From the NCBI GenBank assembly GCA_023419655.1, contig JAEZXP010000091.1:1-6426 (forward strand): 6,426 nucleotides of DNA. The letters are read 5' to 3'. The notes under the pieces were generated by a model, which searched no databases, had not been told where the DNA came from, and saw only the letters and a list, made by a program, of their open reading frames with translations. The stretch is from Bacillota bacterium (lineage in GTDB: Bacteria > Bacillota > Clostridia > Lachnospirales > Lachnospiraceae). Made by a program: the position numbers and the translations under genes. Positions 5,280 through 6,426 of this stretch are shown here, piece by piece (positions within the stretch are counted from its first letter, which is position 1; each line of letters begins with the position of its first letter).

Positions 5280-6426
5280 ATGATAAAAGATAAGCTGCAG
5301 AGAAAGATCAAAAGAAGTAGTGAAAGAATTATGCCTTATGAAGCGTATAAGATTTCGATAGTTTATGCGATTTTCGGGAGTATTTGGATTTTTCTGTCCG
5401 ATTCAATTTTAGACTTCATGCTGCCTGATATTGATAAATACAAGAGTGTTCAGACATTAAAAGGTGTATTCTATATAATCATTACAACATTGCTTATTTA
5501 TTTTCTTATACGGCGTAGTATGAAGCTGTGGCATTATGAGTATAAAAAGAAAGAAATGGCATATCAGGAACTGAAGCATGCCCATGAGGAATTGGTAACG
5601 CTTGAGTCCGAGTTGATATATCAGAAAAAATTGAATGAGAATATTATCATGGAAGCTCCTTCTATTATCGTAACATGGGATGATACAGGAAGAATTTTGT
5701 CCGTTAATCCTTTTGGGGAAAAGGTTTCCGGATATACGCAGGAAGAGCTGGTAAACGGCCCCGGCTGGAAGCTGATAACGCCTGACGAAAGGCTCTACCT
5801 GGCGATGGAGATATATTATGAAATCAAGAACAGAGACGAGGCACTCAGCTACGAGGGGCCGTTAGTTACGAAGGACGGCAAAATAGTTGATATACTGTGG
5901 AGCAGTAAGTCGATGTTTAATCAGGCCGGCGAGGGCGACAACATATACGTATCCATAGGAACGGATATAGAGGAACGCAAAAAGTATGAAGAAAAGATTA
6001 AGACCATGGCATATTACGATACCCTGACAGGTCTGCCTAACCGGTTCACCTTCGAGCAGGAGGTGAGCAGATACATACGGGAAGAAAATAAGAATTTTAT
6101 AGTTGCGTATATGGATATTGATAATTTTAAGAATATTAATGATTCTGTGGGTCACCAGGCCGGCGATATGTTCCTGGAATATTTTGCAGGTGTGGTACGT
6201 GCACATATAAAGGAGAGTACTTTTTTTGCCAGACTGGGCGGAGATGAGTTTGCTATAATCTATCAATGTGATTCGAAGGAAGAGATTGAGAAAGCTGCTG
6301 AGAATATTATGGATAAGATTGATAAGATATGGTCTTATGATAACAGATTATTCTATATTTCAGTAAGCGTAGGAATTGTTATGTATCCGGAGCATGGAGA
6401 CACGGCTTCCGAGCTGCTTAAAAATG
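5280..6426 (+). CDS. Membrane-anchored PAS-GGDEF diguanylate cyclase, 3' truncated by window edge
   Basis: The frame is open from ATG at 5280, five bases after AGGGAG, to the window end (382 codons, no stop). Predicted role: synthesis of cyclic di-GMP from two GTP on the inner face of the membrane in response to a signal. Domains in order: a basic N-terminus; two membrane helices (about 24-44 and 60-78) flanking a short loop, in a YAIFGSIWIFLSD...LKGVFYIIITTLLIY arrangement common ahead of PAS sensors; a charged helical linker likely to form a coiled coil (85-120); a PAS domain (about 121-233, with NPFGEKVSGYTQEELV at 143-158); then GGDEF from about 241. The cyclase domain shows DTLTGLPNR (247-255), metal-binding D279, FKNIND (283-288), GHQAGD (291-296) and an intact GGDEF at 320-324, preceded by R318. 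The usual inhibitory RxxD is K311-E-S-T314. Whether an EAL domain follows cannot be seen. It is divergent from the MATE gene. Confidence 0.93.
   Translation, partial: MIKDKLQRKIKRSSERIMPYEAYKISIVYAIFGSIWIFLSDSILDFMLPDIDKYKSVQTLKGVFYIIITTLLIYFLIRRSMKLWHYEYKKKEMAYQELKHAHEELVTLESELIYQKKLNENIIMEAPSIIVTWDDTGRILSVNPFGEKVSGYTQEELVNGPGWKLITPDERLYLAMEIYYEIKNRDEALSYEGPLVTKDGKIVDILWSSKSMFNQAGEGDNIYVSIGTDIEERKKYEEKIKTMAYYDTLTGLPNRFTFEQEVSRYIREENKNFIVAYMDIDNFKNINDSVGHQAGDMFLEYFAGVVRAHIKESTFFARLGGDEFAIIYQCDSKEEIEKAAENIMDKIDKIWSYDNRLFYISVSVGIVMYPEHGDTASELLKN

Noticed and set aside
5862..6266. 134-codon open frame on the minus strand
   Set aside because: It lies entirely opposite the PAS-GGDEF coding sequence, whose motifs are unmistakable, so it is a shadow frame.

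Overview
The window looks like chromosomal DNA from a low-to-moderate GC, endospore-forming Firmicute, most likely of the Clostridia/Lachnospiraceae type. This rests on strong AGGAG-like ribosome binding sites, textbook sigma-A promoter boxes, a YtaF-type sporulation membrane protein, and the style of the Gfo/Idh/MocA, MATE and PAS-GGDEF proteins. The placement is inference; no rRNA or species-specific marker is present.

Layout: (1) 1-2720, plus strand: the 3' end of one Gfo/Idh/MocA family NAD(P)-dependent sugar-type oxidoreductase, then two complete and clearly different members of the same family. They are probably co-transcribed as part of a carbohydrate-catabolic operon that starts left of the window. 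(2) 2721-2981: a non-coding stretch between convergent genes, filled with hairpins that probably terminate transcription from both sides. (3) 2982-3614, minus: ytaF, a six-helix MntP/YtaF family membrane protein. (4) 3695-5068, minus: a complete MATE family multidrug/cation antiporter. (5) 5069-5279: a divergent promoter region with a perfect consensus promoter (TTGACA, 17 nt, TATAAT) facing right and a good one facing left. (6) 5280-6426, plus: the start of a membrane-anchored PAS-GGDEF diguanylate cyclase gene that runs off the right edge.

How the parts work together: the oxidoreductases should act in the cytoplasm in successive or parallel oxidation/reduction of a sugar, polyol or glycoside. 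The MATE exporter and the cyclic-di-GMP enzyme share a promoter region but nothing shows a common function. The ytaF and MATE genes point the same way, but ytaF may have its own promoter.

The most interesting signals are small. Two hairpins downstream of consecutive oxidoreductase genes share a stem core, including the same G-U wobbles and one compensatory pair change. A WWRG motif is duplicated at the active-site side of the first complete oxidoreductase. The diguanylate cyclase appears to lack the usual inhibitory RxxD site. I found no CRISPR array, tRNA, rRNA, transposase or clear evidence of an undescribed multi-gene system.
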